Below are positions 12,688 through 24,424 of a stretch of DNA of 64,000 nt, piece by piece. Within the stretch, counting starts at the first letter, position 1; each line of letters begins with the position of its first letter. Where the stretch lies: the NCBI GenBank assembly GCA_011319805.1, contig SJRY01000003.1, positions 1 to 64,000 on the forward strand, written 5' to 3'. Position numbers and translations under genes: made by a program. This stretch comes from Macrocybe gigantea. Lineage: Eukaryota; Basidiomycota; Agaricomycetes; Agaricales; Callistosporiaceae. The notes under the pieces were generated by a model. It was not told the origin of the DNA. It made no database searches and saw nothing but the letters and a program-made list of their open reading frames with translations.

Positions 12688-13525
12688 TTAAGCGAAGCAA
12701 CTGCTCCCAAAGCACAACATCCCTTTCAGTCCACCGTGCGACCAAGGCCCATTCGTAACTTGACCTCTTTCTCCCGACATCCGAGCAATCTTCACCATCA
12801 CGGCTTCGATGTTTTCTCCAGTCTGTGCGGAGGTCTCGAAGAATTCACATCCCAACTCGTATGCCAGTCTAGCGCCGCTTCGTAAGGCACGACCCTTTCG
12901 TGCCTCAGATCACATTTACTTCCGACAAGCACGAAAGGAACGTCTGGATCGGCCTTGGTTTGACGAATCTGCTTGCAGTAATTCACAAGATTTTCGAAGC
13001 TTTGTCGCTGGTCCACGGAATATAGAAGGATGAAGCCTTGGCTGCGCCTGGACACGGAATTGGTGACAAGGGTGTCTTTCGGCAGATAGGGAACTCATCG
13101 TTTACCGAATGCTCTGCTCAATACTACCATAACACGCTGAGATAGTCCCGAGTCGGTTTATCTCGTCAGGTGCAAACATGAATTACTTACTGTGAATATC
13201 CCAATTATCGTACAAGATAATAGTCATGGCCTCACGGCCGATTCGGATGTCCTTGCAACGTTCTGAATGAATCGGCGTTTTCTGAATGAAAAGTGTCGTT
13301 AAATCAAAAGCCGATGAGAATCGGAAAACGACTATACATCAGCAAAAGCATCAACGAAATGACCGTCCACAAACTGTAGTACTGATAACCTGAGCATATT
13401 GCGAATGGGGTTCTGAAGGCAGGAAATCTTACACAATGCATGAAAGTGGTCTTACCGACCTTCTCGTCACCAACGAGCAGAATTCTCCATTCCTTCTTCC
13501 TAGCCCTGCGTCGCAGGAGAGCCAT
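12688..13525 (-). CDS. Divergent Ras-like small GTPase
   Basis: Exons read from an ATG at 13525. The P-loop is LLVGDEKVGKTT. After an intron ending ACTACAG comes CFVDGHFVDAFAD, which aligns with the post-P-loop helix of Ras. A further exon gives REAMTIILYDNWDIH where Ras proteins have the DxxG switch II motif. Then come GFILLYSVDQRQSFENL, GSKCDL (in place of NKxD) and ETSA (G5). The switch II glycine and catalytic glutamine are not in their usual positions, so nucleotide hydrolysis may be altered. The C-terminus ends CFGSSCFA, which is not a standard CaaX box although cysteines are present. The frame slips near 12870, between VVPYEAA and RLAYELGCEFF, needing one extra base. It sits 200 bp upstream of the large membrane-protein gene on the same strand. 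Confidence 0.65.
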
Positions 13526-14073
13526 GCTGAAAAGCCCTAGAAGATGAAAAGCAGAAGCTGTATTCCCCTCTGACGAGTCAGGAAAGCATATGCGCTCCTG
13601 AGCAACCCTAGGACATAGCCCTGACAGGTTGACAAGCCAACAGAACATTCTCTGCTTCTCTCAGTCGTTCGGCATGTTCACGAAGAAACAAAGACACTGT
13701 CGGCGGAATCCCCTGCATCGTGATCCACGGCCATACTGCAACCTGATTGTGACTTGCGCATGCAATGAATCTGATGGCTGACATCCGACAGGCGGGTTTC
13801 AACCGATGGGGTCCGTGATGCATGTCATTTCGCTTTCATGTCGGGTATGGGAATGATGCCGGCGCCGGAGATGCATGGTGGTCCGCTGAGGGGCATTCGG
13901 GTTCGGAGCTGGACAGAGACAACGTTGTAGCGCGAAGCCGGAGGAGATCAGCCACGATCATCAGACCCGAGTTTTCATCTGTTGTCAGAGTCCCCGACGA
14001 CTACATAAGTTTACGGCAGGCGGCCAATTCCCTCTTCAAATTGCCATTCATCGACGGACCTACGACCAGTGCT
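13526..14073. promoter_or_regulatory. Divergent intergenic region between Ras-like gene and PPCS
   Basis: This 548-bp stretch separates the start of the minus-strand GTPase from the chosen start of the plus-strand ligase, so it should carry both promoters. An in-frame upstream ATG for the ligase exists at 13822. The sequence it would add does not resemble the enzyme family, so it was not used. Confidence 0.4.
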
Positions 14074-15562
14074 ATGTACAGCGAGGAATCGCCCACGACG
14101 TTCTCAGCCGAGGAATATTTTGCCACACAACCGCCACCGCCAACGCTCGATCATGACATCAAGACCGTCCGAGAGTTCGTGGCCAGACAGAACAGAGAAG
14201 GCCGAAACGTTGTCCTAGTGACGGTGCGTACGGACCTGCCCATTCATCAGTTCCTTCGTTCGTGACAAGCGGCATCATTCAGAGCGGCGGAACGACAGTG
14301 CCCCTGGAGCTCAACGTGTGAGCACATCCACTTGTTTTGTCGTCCCCCGACCCCCGCGCGTAGACCGCGAAAGAAAAAAACTCATAAAAATAAAAATGGC
14401 CCGTTTCTAGCGTGCGCTTCCTCGACAATTTCAGCGCCGGTGCGCCATTCCAAGCCTTCCCAATGTCGATATGCTGACATGCTACTGTCAATGCTCCCGC
14501 TCATTTGCACAGGCACGCGAGGCGCGACCTCGGCAGAGTACTTCCTCAAATCCGGCTACGCCGTCATCTTCATGCACCGGCAGTTCAGTTTGCAGCCTTT
14601 CAGTCGGCACTACTCGCACTCTACCAACCCGTTTCTCGACTTTCTGCAGATCGAGCCGCCCAAGAGCCCTAGAACTCACGACGGAGACGGCGACGGAGCC
14701 GACGCTCACAACGGTGAGGCAGACGACGGCGGAAGCGGGACGGCGTCCCCGCCCGAGATATGCGTCACACGCGCGATGCGCGCTGACCTGCTCGAGGTGC
14801 TCACTGCGTACAAAAGCGTACACGCCGCGGGGACGCTCCTCACGCTCACCTTCGTCACCGTGAACGACTACCTCTGGCTCCTCCGCGCGCTCAGCCACGA
14901 ACTCGCCGCGCTGAGGCGGCACGCGCTGTACTACCTCGCCGCTGCCGTGAGCGACTTCTTTCTACCTCGACAGAGAATGGTGAGTCCCAGTCTTGTCCTG
15001 CCGGGCAAGGAAAAACGCTCTCAACTCGACTAACCAACATACAGTCGGAGCACAAGATCCAATCCGGGAAAGGCAGCCTGCACATCGAGATGGACCAAGT
15101 GCCAAAGATCCTAAAGCCCATGGTGGACGAATGGAGCAAGGAAGCGTTCATCGTGTCGTTCAAGGCACCTACCTCCTCTCCATCCGCACGCTGATCTCTT
15201 ACAAAACTTCATTCGAATAGCTCGAAACAGACCCGGAACTGCTCATCCCAAAGGCACGCACTGCATTAGAGCGGTACGGCCATCAAGTCGTGATCGGCAA
15301 CGACCTCCACCGGCGCAAGTTTGAAGTAGTCTTCGTCTCGCGCAAGCTCTCGCCCTCTCGCCCTCCTTCTGTCTCGCATCCCCTACCAGACGACACGCAA
15401 CTAGACGGTACCGCGTTTCCACAATTCGAATTCGTCGAGTCGTGGCTCCGCATTGACCCCTCCTCCACCTCGCCAACAACCCACCACCCGAAGGAGATCG
15501 AGGAGGACATTGTCGCGGAGCTCGTACGGCGACATCAGCTCTGGATCCAAGGAAAGGACTAG
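14074..15562 (+). CDS. CAB2: Phosphopantothenate-cysteine ligase (CAB2/PPCS)
   Basis: This enzyme ligates 4'-phosphopantothenate to cysteine, the second step of CoA biosynthesis, in the cytosol. Spliced motifs are those of eukaryotic [18 protein letters not shown] across the first intron (14224-14282), then [20 protein letters not shown] across the third, and [15 protein letters not shown]. Later come [13 protein letters not shown] and the end of the fold [17 protein letters not shown]. Introns lie at 14224-14282, 14318-14410, about 14450-14510, about 14980-15045 and 15165-15220. The last has GC rather than GT at its 5' end. All junctions keep the frame, and the stop is TAG at 15560. An insertion rich in Asp/Gly/Glu after [10 protein letters not shown] lengthens the middle of the protein. 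The start at 14074 was chosen because [16 protein letters not shown] begins close to the usual N-terminus. Confidence 0.9.
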
Positions 15563-15852
15563 AGCCAGACCAGCTTTTTTCCCCTTTTATGCAAAAAGGA
15601 TCATCACTATCTATTGCTTACCTATCACCTGGACGGAATTTCGAAATAAGTATATACACAGGACTGGTCCGGAACACACAACAGCACAAAATTTGAAAGA
15701 AAAAAAAACTAGTCGGAGCATGGAGGTAGGGGTAGGGGGTATCGTGCAACAATGCTCATGCAGGTCAATATGTATGTACATGTAGATGCTGTAATAAAAT
15801 ATAAAGGGAAGGGTCACCTCGTATTCCTCTAAACCGGACGGGCGATTAAAAA
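15563..15852. other. Short convergent intergenic region
   Basis: This lies between the stop codons of the ligase (+) and SEC2 (-) and holds both 3' ends. It is AT-rich with A-runs (for example near 15705). No gene is seen. Confidence 0.5.
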
Positions 15853-18800
15853 TTAGGCCTGCTTCACGCCGCCCACCCTAGCCCAAAACATCTGCTCCCG
15901 CAGCTTGACCAGCTCCTTCCACGTCCGTTCCTCCCACGTCGCCTCGCCAACATATATCTCCCCGTTGTTCTCGCAGTCCTCCTTTTTGCTGTCGATTTCT
16001 ATCGCCACAGGGCTCGCTGTATCCTGCTTCACTTCTGGGGGTGCTTCATTGGTCCGACGGCTCGCTTCATCAGGCTTCTCGGCAGCGACAGTGTCAGGCA
16101 TCCCAGCATCAGCCCTGTCCTTGTCCTTGACCTCATCGACTCCTGCGTCATGCGACGCGCCTGTTGCAGGGTCTACCTTGGTACGGCCGTTCTCGCTCGA
16201 CTGGGGGATGCCCGTAGTGAGGACACCTGCTTCTGTTGTGGGGGCATGTTCCGGGGCGATCTCGCGTTTCTCGTCCACGGGTGACGTGGGTCGCTCGGCC
16301 TCAGTTGATAGCTCCTCAGCGCTCTCCCCCTTCTTAGCACTCTCCTCCAGAGCTGGCTCTCCCGTCTCTCCGTCTTCTCCGTCTACCGACTTCTCACCAA
16401 CCGCCTCCCTGCCTTTCTCCTTCTCCCCACCCTCCATCACGGCCTCCTCCGCCTTCGGCTCTGCCTTCTCCTTCAACCTCTCCTCATGTCGCTCCTTTGG
16501 CAGATCCTCATTAGCCGGCAGTACGTCACTTGTCCTCCCACCCGGAGGCGACACCATCCCTGACGCGTCTGCCGCGGGTGCTGGAGGAGGACTAACTGGC
16601 GTACCCGGCCTCGAATGACTCCCACTGCCCTCGGCTCTCGACGGCCGCGGCGCACGCGCAACCGCCCGGCGCGGGAGCGGCGGTGGCGTCGGGCTCAGGG
16701 GCGCCCTCGACTGAGTCGCAATAGGTGCGGCAAAAGAAGGAGCAGCCGTGAGTTGCTCGCCCAACAATGGCGTCCCCGGACGCGACTCCGGGAGAGGCAC
16801 ATTGGCCGGTGTGAGTGGCCGGCGCGGCGGTCGAGGGGGTGGGGGCGGTGGGGACAAATTGACGCTGAACAGGGTCTCAGGGAGCGCCACATTCTCCGCG
16901 CCTGTGCTTTCGCTGTCGTTGTTCAAGTTGATCACCACAGGCTGGGACTGCTGTGATGGCGGTGGGACACTGGGACTGGACTGCCGCCGGACATCGCTCC
17001 GTTTGGGGAGCGGCGGCGGCACGGGTGTGCCGATGAGGGAACTGGCGCATTGGTTGCGTGGGCCGCTGCGACAGACGGGTGGGTTGGCGGTGGAGGCAGG
17101 CGGGCCTGTCTCGGTTCTGATGCTGGAGGAGGCGGAAGCGGCGCCTGTTGCTGTTGCTGCGCCACGGCGGCGGCGGCAGTCTTCTTCGCCTTCTCCTTAT
17201 CACTCTCTCCCCAGCTCGCCGCCTTGCCGCCCAGCGCACTCGCCATGCCCCAGAGGCCCCTTCTCCTCGGCGGCACGGGCGGTTTCTCGGCCGGCGCCGG
17301 TGCCGGTGCCGTGATAGTGGGTGGGGGCAGGAACATGGAATCTCCTCGTCCCAGACTTTCTCGATGATGCCTGTACGGACAAACGCCCAGAGACTACACG
17401 TTGTACGGAGGCGCGCGAGGCACCAGTTGCTCGTGCAGAGTGGATAGATAGTGCTCGACTGCGAGTTCGAGTGCGAATGGGTGGGCGGATGCGTATGCGA
17501 GTGCGAGTGATATGGCGCGTAGTACACGTCCATCTGAGCAGAAGATGAGGATGATGATGGCGCAGTCGAGTTGGCCCGCGACATGGGTACGGGTGTGGAG
17601 GACGTGCTACTCGACGAGGATGCGATGCGGAAGATGTGGATCTGCGGCGGGAAGCCGTCCCTAGATGCCTGCCTGGCGAGGCGCGGAGGGGAAGGAGGCC
17701 TAGATCCGGAAGAACCAGGTTGTGGCTGCGAGTTTCTCTTGAACAACGCCGTTGACCATGACATTGAGCTGGAGCTAGCATTCGACGTGGATGCCTGGGT
17801 GTCCGAGGGAGAAAGGATAGATGTGCCGCAAAGTGCACAGGAGACGTTGTTGGTGCTGCTGTTGTAGCCAGAGATTGTGTGCGGCGACGAGCCGTGCAAT
17901 AGCACAGAAGACGAAATGGGTTCGATGGTCAACTGACCGTTGTGTATTGCAGAAAGTACTGAACGACGGGTCAGCCAGTTCAACGACGGCGCGAGATCCA
18001 GACGAACAGTGGGTTCACTGCACCGACGACTTAGCATCAGCTCCAAATTTAGAAATGAAGCAAAGCCACTGACGAGTCCTCGAGATTGAGTCGCGCAAGA
18101 AAAGGCAGCTGCAGCAGTGCCGTCATCGCCGGTGGGTGCGGCGTCGATGGATGTATCGTCCGCAGGTGCGCGACAAACAGAAGGAACTCCTGGTACGGCA
18201 GATGTGTACTCAGCAAACACAAAGGCCGGTGTACATCGCCTGCATCACGCGCCCCCCACTTGCCCTTGCCCATCACAACCTCCATATCCCTCATCCTTTT
18301 GTCAGTTTCATCCTTCACCGCCTGCAGAGCCTGCATCTGCTGCTGCATAACGGAGACGGCCTCCTCTGCGCCTTTGAGTGCCCGCTGCGCATCCCCGACC
18401 TTTTCCTCGCTCAAGTGTTGTGCATACCGCGCCTCGGCAACCATCGTGTTCGCCTGTGCGAACAGAGATGCGCTCAGGTCATCGAGGTCCTTCTCGATAT
18501 CCGCCCGAGCGCTCTCGGCTTGCCCACGCTGCGCGGCCTCCTCCGTCGCCCTCTCCATCAGGCGATTCAGCTCGGCCGTGACGTGGTCCTTTTCGACGAG
18601 GAGCCCTGTGTTCAAGGCCGAGAGATGCTGCGTGCGTTCCAGCTCGAGCTGCGAGATCCGCAGTGATGACGAGCGTAGGTTGGCGGACGCTACATGGAGG
18701 TCATCTTCCAAATCGGAGACGCGGTCATAAGATTTGACGAGCTTGTTGTTCAGCTCAGTGACCTGACCGAATAGATCCTGCACCTGTCCCCGCAGAGACG

Positions 18801-18984
18801 ATATGACCATTTCGTGCGCCTCGGGGTCCGTCACTTTTCTTTGGTGGCCACTATGTCTCGGATTGTCGTGTCCATTGACTTTTGGTTTAATGGCCCAGTC
18901 AAGAATTTCTGGTTCTGCATCGTCAAGGGCTTTCTGCTGCTGCGTTTCGTGGGCAGTTCCGTCATATATGCGGAGAAGTGGCAA
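15853..18984 (-). CDS. SEC2: SEC2-type Rab GEF
   Basis: Sec2/Rabin8-family exchange factors activate the exocytic Rab Sec4/Rab8 on secretory vesicles. The N-terminal half is a long coiled coil (about residues 55-240) containing DDLSASLFAQANTMVAEAR, the hallmark of the Sec2 GEF helix. A 56-bp intron (18018-18073) joins to PTVRLDLAPSLNWLTRRS, followed by CALCG and YPLCTSNWCLARLRTTCSLW, a Cys-containing conserved fungal block. The C-terminal part is low-complexity proline- and glutamate-rich sequence and closes with TWEERTWKELVKLREQMFWA. The frame slips near 17345 and near 17025, each needing one extra base. Because Sec2 is essential in yeast, a sequencing deletion is more likely than a dead gene. 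It converges with the ligase gene. Confidence 0.82.
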
Positions 18985-19513
18985 GAGTTATGCGCTGCGA
19001 GAGGGGACAGTCGTCGAGGATGAGCTCAAAGTCCTACGTTGGCAAACTCACATTACGTAAGGGACGAGATTTGCTAACGCGATTTGTGCAACAGTAATAC
19101 GCTCAGGCTTTGCAGGCCCGTTCTGGAATCGTTGGACTCCTTCAGCTCACTTCCATGAGGGTGTTGAAAAGAAGGAAGATTATCACGATAAATTTTCGCT
19201 TTAGCGCTTTGCGTTGGGTAGATACTGTACAGACGCAAGCACTCATCATGTTATAGGCGCGAAAGTTGGATGGTGTCCGGCCATCTTGAATATTTCTCTT
19301 CGACAGGATATCCGCCTGAACCTAGCCTTATCAGCCATTTGGGCTGCAACTTTGAACGTTCTTCAGGCACACCATATTGCGAAATCAGTTGTATTCATGA
19401 ACGTACAAAGACCTTACTCTATCTCTATACCTCTCACAATGCATTTTGTCCACGGCGCTACAGCATCCTGACAGAGCAAAACGTGCCGACAAAGATCGTC
19501 GGACGCAGTCACT
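18985..19513. other. Intergenic, SEC2 upstream region
   Basis: This lies between the SEC2 start and the kinase stop, both on the minus strand. Short ORFs here have no recognisable product. It presumably holds the SEC2 promoter. Confidence 0.45.
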
Positions 19514-20951
19514 TTACTTGACCAGCAGCAATGTCTCCAGCTCTTCAATCGTCATGTCAGATGCAACAGAGGTACGGAATCGCGGAGATTTGAACACCTC
19601 TTCGTCGTTCAAAGGTCGATGGTCTTGAGGTGCAACGCTCTCCATCCTTTCCACCACCTCGCGAATGGTAAGACGGTCTTTCGGATCCTGCGTCCAGCTC
19701 TCGGTGATGATTTTCCAGATCCCATCGGTCAAGCCCCATGCCTTGCACGCTTGGCTTGTCTTGTGCGGACGGAGCGGCCGCTCGCCGTGCGACACCTTGA
19801 CGATGACGGCGGTGTCGTTCAGGATGTCTTTGAAAGGAATCTCTCCCGTAAAGATCTGTCCCGCCAGCAGTCACAGTTAGTCAGGATCTTGTTTTGGTCG
19901 ACGGGCCCATTCGCACCTCATAGGCTACGTATCCCCATGCGTAGACGTCGTTTGTCTTCTCAGGCCTCACATCGTCGAACAACTCTGGCGCTTGCCACCT
20001 TGGCGTACCGCCCGACATCACGGTCGATTTGTATGCTTCCATGCCTGCTGTGTCTATCACAACGATGGACAGCCCAAAATCCGACACACACGCTCGGCCG
20101 GCCGCTGTAACAAGGACGTTCGACTGCTCAGTGGGCAACCTTCTCGTCAATGCATGGAGCACGACATTTGAGATAAGCAGGAGATACGCACACCCTTCAA
20201 GTCGCCGTGCACAATTTCGCGCTCGTGCAGGTACGAGATTCCGCGAGCAACGTCCAATGCCTGCAGGGATGAAAGAGTATATGCTTGGTGATTCACGTAA
20301 CAGCCAGCCATTGCACCCACCAGAAGCGCCCTCGGCTCCATTGGGTGGCCCTTCAAATACTTGTTCACGTCCCCATAGTCCATCCATGGCGAGATGAGGC
20401 AAACGGGGCGGTCACTTTGATAGAAGCCGTAGACTGGGAGGATATTTGGATGAGACAGATGGCTCCATAGGATTCCCTCCCGGTAGAAGCTCTGGAACAC
20501 ACAGTCAAGTAAGGCCAGGCCGCAGATTAAATATGACGAGCCTTCAGAAGCCTATCGCCCTTTGGGACTTGGTGGGTGCGTATGCTCTTCAGAGCTATGA
20601 CCTTACCACACATGGTACCTTGTAGGATATCCGCAAACCCGCCAGTAGCGACAATGTCATTTTTGAAAGTAATATCATCGCCAGACACCTTCAACGCCCC
20701 CGGGTATAGGCCAGATAACTTGGACAACCGGCGTATGCAGTTGACGATCTTCCATCGATCTTCTTCTCTAAGCCCTGGTTCATTTGCGATCTATATGCCA
20801 GAGGTAAGACATGCCATGATGGATATGGGTAGGCAATGATGCTCGCCGATTCAATAAGGTCGAGAAGCTTCTGTGCTTGTATTCCTCGAATCCGAAAAAT
20901 CCGACGACATTGTGTAGGTTCCGCGAGAATGCTAAGAAATTTGGCCGCCAT
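19514..20951 (-). CDS. TKL-like protein kinase
   Basis: This is a single-domain Ser/Thr (TKL-like) kinase of the type expanded in Agaricomycetes. A helical N-terminal segment (AQKLLDLIES...LREEDRWKIVNCIRRLSKL) precedes the catalytic domain. Visible kinase motifs are the glycine-rich loop VATGGFADIL, the VAIK-like GKVIALKSI, HPNILPVYGF, the catalytic loop IVHGDLKGSNVLV, VSDFGLS (DFG) and TPRWQAPEL (APE). The aspartates and lysine needed for activity are present. Introns keep the frame. Two of them seem to begin with GC (one after LLDLIES, one after GDRLLK), the latter joining to SFYREGILWSHLSHPNIL. The protein ends TIEELETLLLVK. Upstream and downstream partners are unknown. It lies only 67 bp downstream of the neighbouring GTPase gene, same strand. 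Confidence 0.8.
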
Positions 20952-21017
20952 TTCTGATTGGTGCTCCACTCCATTGCCATCGCCTCTTTTCCCTGCCGCA
21001 TGGGGCTAGTCAATGCA

Positions 21018-22319
21018 TTACCTTACTGAACAAAGGGCCTGCGTACCATTAAGCTTGGATTCCTCACCGTCGGGAGCGTGCTTTCTCCTTACCAGAGAAC
21101 CCAAGGAATCCCTTCTCAGGAGATTGCGCTGCGACACTTGGAACGTATTCCTGCGCCGTGGCAGGAATCGCCAAAGCAACGCTTCCTGTTCCGGAGCAGC
21201 AGGCGGTGGGAGGGTCTTACGAGCTTTAGGCTGTTGTTTAACAGGGGGTTCGTTCCACTTCTTTATCTCAAAGCCAGCGCGCAAGGCGTCGAGGTCACTC
21301 CGTATAGTAGCCAGGTCCTCGGAGATCCGCCTTTTCTCCGCCTCGCATGCTACTTGCGCGGCCTGATTGCGCTCTTTTCTGGCGGCGCGTAACTGTCTTT
21401 CTAGTTTCGACGAATCATCGCATAGACGTCCCTCCGAGACCTCAAGACATCCGATAAGGAGTTTTGATGCGCTAGTTTCGGCCAAAGGTCGGCGTTCGTC
21501 GACCAGCTCGGTTTGGATAAGGAGGGGTTGCGGACGATTGTCTAGAACAGCATGAATGATACGCTCGGCGGATAAAAGCGTGCCGTCGTGGCGCATCAGT
21601 TTTGCGCCATCGTTGAGGAGTGGTTTGAAAAATTCGGGATCCTTTTTCAGCTCTGTCTCTCGCCTCTCTCCGTTATCGAGCGCAACTTTGTCCCACATGT
21701 TCGTCACGATGACGACATTCATCAAAGCCTGCGTCCCGCAGAGTTCCCGGAATAAACGGAGCATTCTTATCGTCATGCCGTCCATGCGGATATCCGTTAT
21801 ACGATGGAGGTAGACGATTCCATGCAGCTGCATGCCATGTTGGTATCTGTTTCGCAAGTAATCGTTTGTTGATGTAAGAACGGGAAAAGTATGTCATTAC
21901 CGTTCTATCAGGAACGCCGCTATGAGTTTGAGAGTTTTTGCCTCAGTACGGTCCGTGCCGTCAAACGGGGCCGTATCAATAAGACTAACGGTCTTGCCAT
22001 CAAGCATGAAATCCTTGGCGACCTGACATTCTCGCGTACACGAATCCAAGAACATCGAGACTGAGAGACTTGAACCGCTCAGAAGGTTGACGAACTTTAA
22101 ACCAAAATGCGTCAGCATGCAATGACGAACGTAATAAAGCCATATCCACGGTTGATTTTCCGCTTCCTGTCTTCCCCATCACCCTGCAAGGACATAAACT
22201 TTCCGTAGTGGCGAGCAAATCAAAAGACGTACATAATCGAAACCTGGCAAGGTCAGTTCAGAGCAATGACGGGGGGATGGTGAACTTACTTTCTGTCCAA
22301 CAATATTTTGCGTCATCAT
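21018..22319 (-). CDS. P-loop GTPase-like protein with coiled coil (agaricomycete AIG1/septin-like family)
   Basis: The coding sequence starts MMTQNIVGQK at 22319 and is joined through an 11-nt microexon (22233-22243) to give VMGKTGSGKST, a Walker A motif. A third intron then leads to FVNLLSGSSLSVSMFLDSCT. SLIDTAPFDGT stands where these GTPases normally have DTPGFDDT, so the glycine after Pro is replaced. After an intron (GTAATGAC...GAAACAG) follow GIVYLHRITDIRM and VVIVTNMWDKV, the last being the base-recognition region. The tail holds a coiled coil (ERQLRAARKERNQAAQVA onward) and a basic, proline-containing C-terminus. The family is abundant in mushroom-forming fungi and its job is unknown. 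All splice phases agree. Confidence 0.75.
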
Positions 22320-24424
22320 AGTCTATCGATGTGTTCAGGACGACTCTCGTGTTTTATAAGGACACATACTGAGGACGTCTGTTAACTCGTGTTATGGCGG
22401 AGGGAGTGCAATGCAGCACGTTTAAATCGCGTGGAATGAGCGTCTTTCAGCCAGACGCACCACTGCCACGATCGCCACCGCCTCATAGAAATTAAAATGA
22501 CGACTGACAGTCTTTATGCTCGGTTTTTAACGAGGTGCGCACAACACAGCATATAATCCATTATTTTATGCACCCTGATGGAGGAGAACGATAGGAAAGC
22601 AACATCAGCATCGCAAGTACCTCGATATAATCCATGGACGTTCGAATGATGGAAACGTGTTTGTTTGGGCACGTGTATATATGTATGTACCATATGTGCT
22701 GACGGTGTATAATGCAACGCAACAGAGCATAACGAATTTCCATATCCCAGACCACATACTGCCGCTCACAGCCGCCGACGACAATTTCCTATTTTTCACG
22801 AAGGACATGACAGCCCATCGAAAGACAAGCCTCACAACGACTCGGTCCAAATCGCTCGATTAACAACTTGGAGTCGGTTCACGACTCTGGGCGTCGGATT
22901 CTTGTCAACTGCATGCTCTAGGCAGCTAGCCTGCCGAAAAATTGAACAATTCGCCGTTGTACGTATGCCAGCACGCACCTTCTAGACCCCCACTTCGCTA
23001 CGTGACCAAATGTGCTACAGCAGCAATTTGCTACGAATGGCTAGAATCATGTGGCAATCCGAGGACCCCACACGTCTTCCTTTCCTTCTCATTGCCTTCA
23101 CGACCTTCATCCGCGATCTAGTAGCGGATTGTTCCATGAACAACTGCAGGGGAACAATTACGATAAGGAAGAACGCAGCCCATCCCTACTCTACGCCGAT
23201 AACCTCAAAGTCTCTTGGGGTGACTCCGGTCTTATCATCTTCGCCGGGTGTGCACACGCCTGGGGATGAATGAAAGTCCTGATCCGATTAGCACTTGCTG
23301 CTTTCCACCCCGTACTGCGATCAGGATCGCAAATGGGGAAAAAGTGTTTGGAGCTTGATGAGTGCTCGCGCAGTGGCCCGGGCTAGTCAAGGGGCTGAAC
23401 GTGCACTCTATTCTGCTTAGGGCTCGATGGCGAAGTCTCGTCGGAAAGAGTACTGCAAGCTTCCAAACCCCTCCAACCAATCGGCCACTCATTCGGGCAC
23501 TTTCGTCCTCCTCACCGCCCTGCAATGCGAATACATTACTCGTATTACGGTTGGCTCCTTTACAGAAATAGTCACGAGGATTTGGCAGGTGTCGGCTCAG
23601 CAGCGATCGCTCCTCATTCTTGAGCCAGCACTATTCGAATCCTCCAGCTATTACCTTGCTTTTTTGATCTCAATGCATGTGTGCATTCCCGTCCAATTCA
23701 AGCTTTGATCCGGCAAATTGAACGTCTTGATGATCTCCCTCAATGACAGACGTCTCTACCATGTCTAAATTCCCTGACAAACTCGATTAGCGTTAGGTGA
23801 TCTGTTCTAATGTTCAGCTCGACAATCTCTGACAGAGAAGTGCTGCAGCTACTTGTCGCCATCGTCGCCGTCTCCCAAAACCTGCTAAACAGTCTGTCTT
23901 GGTCAAAATACCCCTGTCCTGGTCAATGTTCTTGATCATGACAAATCGACTCGCGCGTCCCGTGACGACTGATCATAAAGAATTCCGAACAGCGTCTCTT
24001 CCATGATCCATCAGCTGCGTAAGCTCAAGCACCATCTTATGATACGAATGTCTCAGATATACGCTAGTACCTGAAGGAGGACTTAACAGTCGGCCAGATT
24101 TGCCCAGGCCTGCGTTCAACGGACATGATATCTATAACGGGCAAGGTTAATATGCATAACTCTCTGTCCATAAACTATATCGCAGTGCGCGACGCGTTCA
24201 ATATATCACTTCTGATAGATCTCTCTGGTACGGCACGCCATCTGACCTCCTCAACGTATGATAGCGCGTGTATTGCGATATGTAAAATCAAGAAATTGAA
24301 ATCTCTTGTTATCTCGCCCAAGCATTGATTGGAATTGCAGAAGGTGCAACTTCAAAGGTACATAAACGCCATTCGAGAGAGGACTGTCCGTGTCAATCAA
24401 TCAGAAGTCGAATATCTCTCACAG
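22320..24424. other. About 2.1 kb without a recognisable gene
   Basis: Six-frame reading shows only short ORFs with no family signatures. GT- and AG-like sites exist but no chain of exons gave a credible product. It must include the promoters of the GTPase (-) and of the acyl-CoA enzyme (+). It may also hold lineage-specific or decayed genes I cannot recognise. Confidence 0.45.

Noticed and set aside
15905..16618. Long Ser-rich + strand ORF opposite SEC2
   Set aside because: It is the antisense of the Pro/Glu-rich SEC2 C-terminus. Codon bias of the real gene keeps the opposite frame open, and it has no start context or family signature.
23590..23670. tRNA-like B-box (ATTCGAATCC)
   Set aside because: No matching A-box, acceptor stem or anticodon arm could be paired around it.
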